A stretch of DNA of 64,000 nt from contig CABIWJ010000002.1 in the NCBI GenBank assembly GCA_902362455.1, forward strand, positions 186,001-250,000. The letters run 5' to 3'. Numbering within the stretch: position 1 is the stretch's first letter; every line of letters starts with the position of its first letter. Source of the DNA: Eubacteriaceae bacterium. Lineage in GTDB: Bacteria > Bacillota > Clostridia > Lachnospirales > Lachnospiraceae. Below are positions 63,668 through 64,000 of the stretch, piece by piece. The notes under the pieces are model-generated. The model made no database searches and was not told the DNA's origin. It saw only the letters and a list, made by a program, of their open reading frames with translations. The translations under genes were made by a program, and so were the position numbers.

Positions 63668-64000
63668 ATGAGAGAATTAAATTTTAGAAAGCCAACATTA
63701 GATGATATAGATAATATTAAGCATGCATTGAAATATGTAAAGCATAATGCATGTGATTATACCCCTACTAACATTATTATGTGGGGAGATGAATATAACA
63801 CAGAGATAGCATTTGATGATAGTGACTTGTATATAAAATATAATGTAGATGGAATGACATTTTTTGGAATTCCATTTGTAATGACTGGTATGAAAAAAGG
63901 AATAGAAAATCTAATTAAATATACAGAAGATAATAATATTGAGCTGACTATTGGAGATGTTGAACCTGAAATTTTTGAAATTATAGATAGAATATATCCG
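63668..64000 (+). CDS. DUF2156-family protein, N-terminal part (cut by window end)
   Basis: The first 111 codons of a gene that runs off the window; the ATG at 63668 has only a weak site (AAGTGAG). The opening LNFRKPTLDDIDNIKHALKY with CDYTPTNIIMWG resembles the DUF2156 group, GNAT-like proteins related to the phosphatidylglycerol lysyltransferase C-terminal domain. The function of stand-alone members is not settled. The missing C-terminus prevents a firmer call. Confidence 0.7.
   Translation, partial: MRELNFRKPTLDDIDNIKHALKYVKHNACDYTPTNIIMWGDEYNTEIAFDDSDLYIKYNVDGMTFFGIPFVMTGMKKGIENLIKYTEDNNIELTIGDVEPEIFEIIDRIYP

Overview
The window is a low-GC, Gram-positive-type chromosome segment, most likely from a member of the Lachnospiraceae (Clostridia). 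The evidence is the gene order. yicC-remA-gmk-rpoZ-rimO-pgsA-cinA-recA-recX-rny runs as a conserved block. A NUDIX gene, a SpoIIM-like gene, xerD, deoB, a nucleoside phosphorylase and dacF follow Bacillus/Clostridium order, and dacF is close to scpAB. A T-box controls trp genes, the LexA box is of the Bacillus type, and promoters are TTGACA/TATAAT-like in AT-rich spacers. A genus close to Lachnospira/[Eubacterium] eligens is a guess only. I see no insertion sequence, prophage or CRISPR array.

Layout. 1-6223: a polyamine cluster (basic amino acid decarboxylase, speE, speB, a carboxy(nor)spermidine dehydrogenase, an AAA+ ATPase and nspC). 6218-9546: an odd lone ABC ATPase, an NrnA-like phosphoesterase, tRNA-Thr(CGU) and asd, whose product is the co-substrate of the dehydrogenase. 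9643-15003: an accessory island with an orphan LytTR regulator, a decayed LytTR copy, phased direct repeats in front of a promoter, a small secreted cysteine-containing protein, two FtsX-type permeases and their ATPase. 15253-20154: flavin reductase-like protein, HPt protein, phosphoesterase, VanZ-VanY fusion, queA and a PilZ protein. 20257-20812: a huge imperfect palindrome with no gene. 20808-25660: tyrA, a DEAD-box helicase and rqcH. 25998-34202: the housekeeping block. 34521-38872: aminotransferase, proC, NUDIX, spoIIM, xerD. 39167-47923: aroF, deoB, pdp, an LTA-synthase-like enzyme, dacF, scpA, scpB. 48094-51976: a sugar ABC importer without its ATPase. 52111-59255: a Trp T-box and trpEGDCFBA. 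59521-64000: a SpoVB-like flippase, a polar amino acid ABC importer, and the start of a DUF2156 gene.

How parts work together. aroF, tyrA and the trp operon cover entry to and two branches of aromatic amino acid synthesis. asd and the polyamine cluster together could make spermidine from aspartate semialdehyde and putrescine without decarboxylated S-adenosylmethionine. The LytTR island has the build of a regulated peptide secretion or self-protection system whose small protein I cannot assign to a known family.

The strongest unexplained signals are non-coding. They are the ~556-bp palindrome at 20257-20812, an 84-bp relative of its centre at 23756-23839, and a separate dispersed multi-hairpin element (12770-12892, 25664-25776, partial at 23705-23750) that ends in a Shine-Dalgarno-like sequence just before two unrelated genes. 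All alignments and identities were made by eye.
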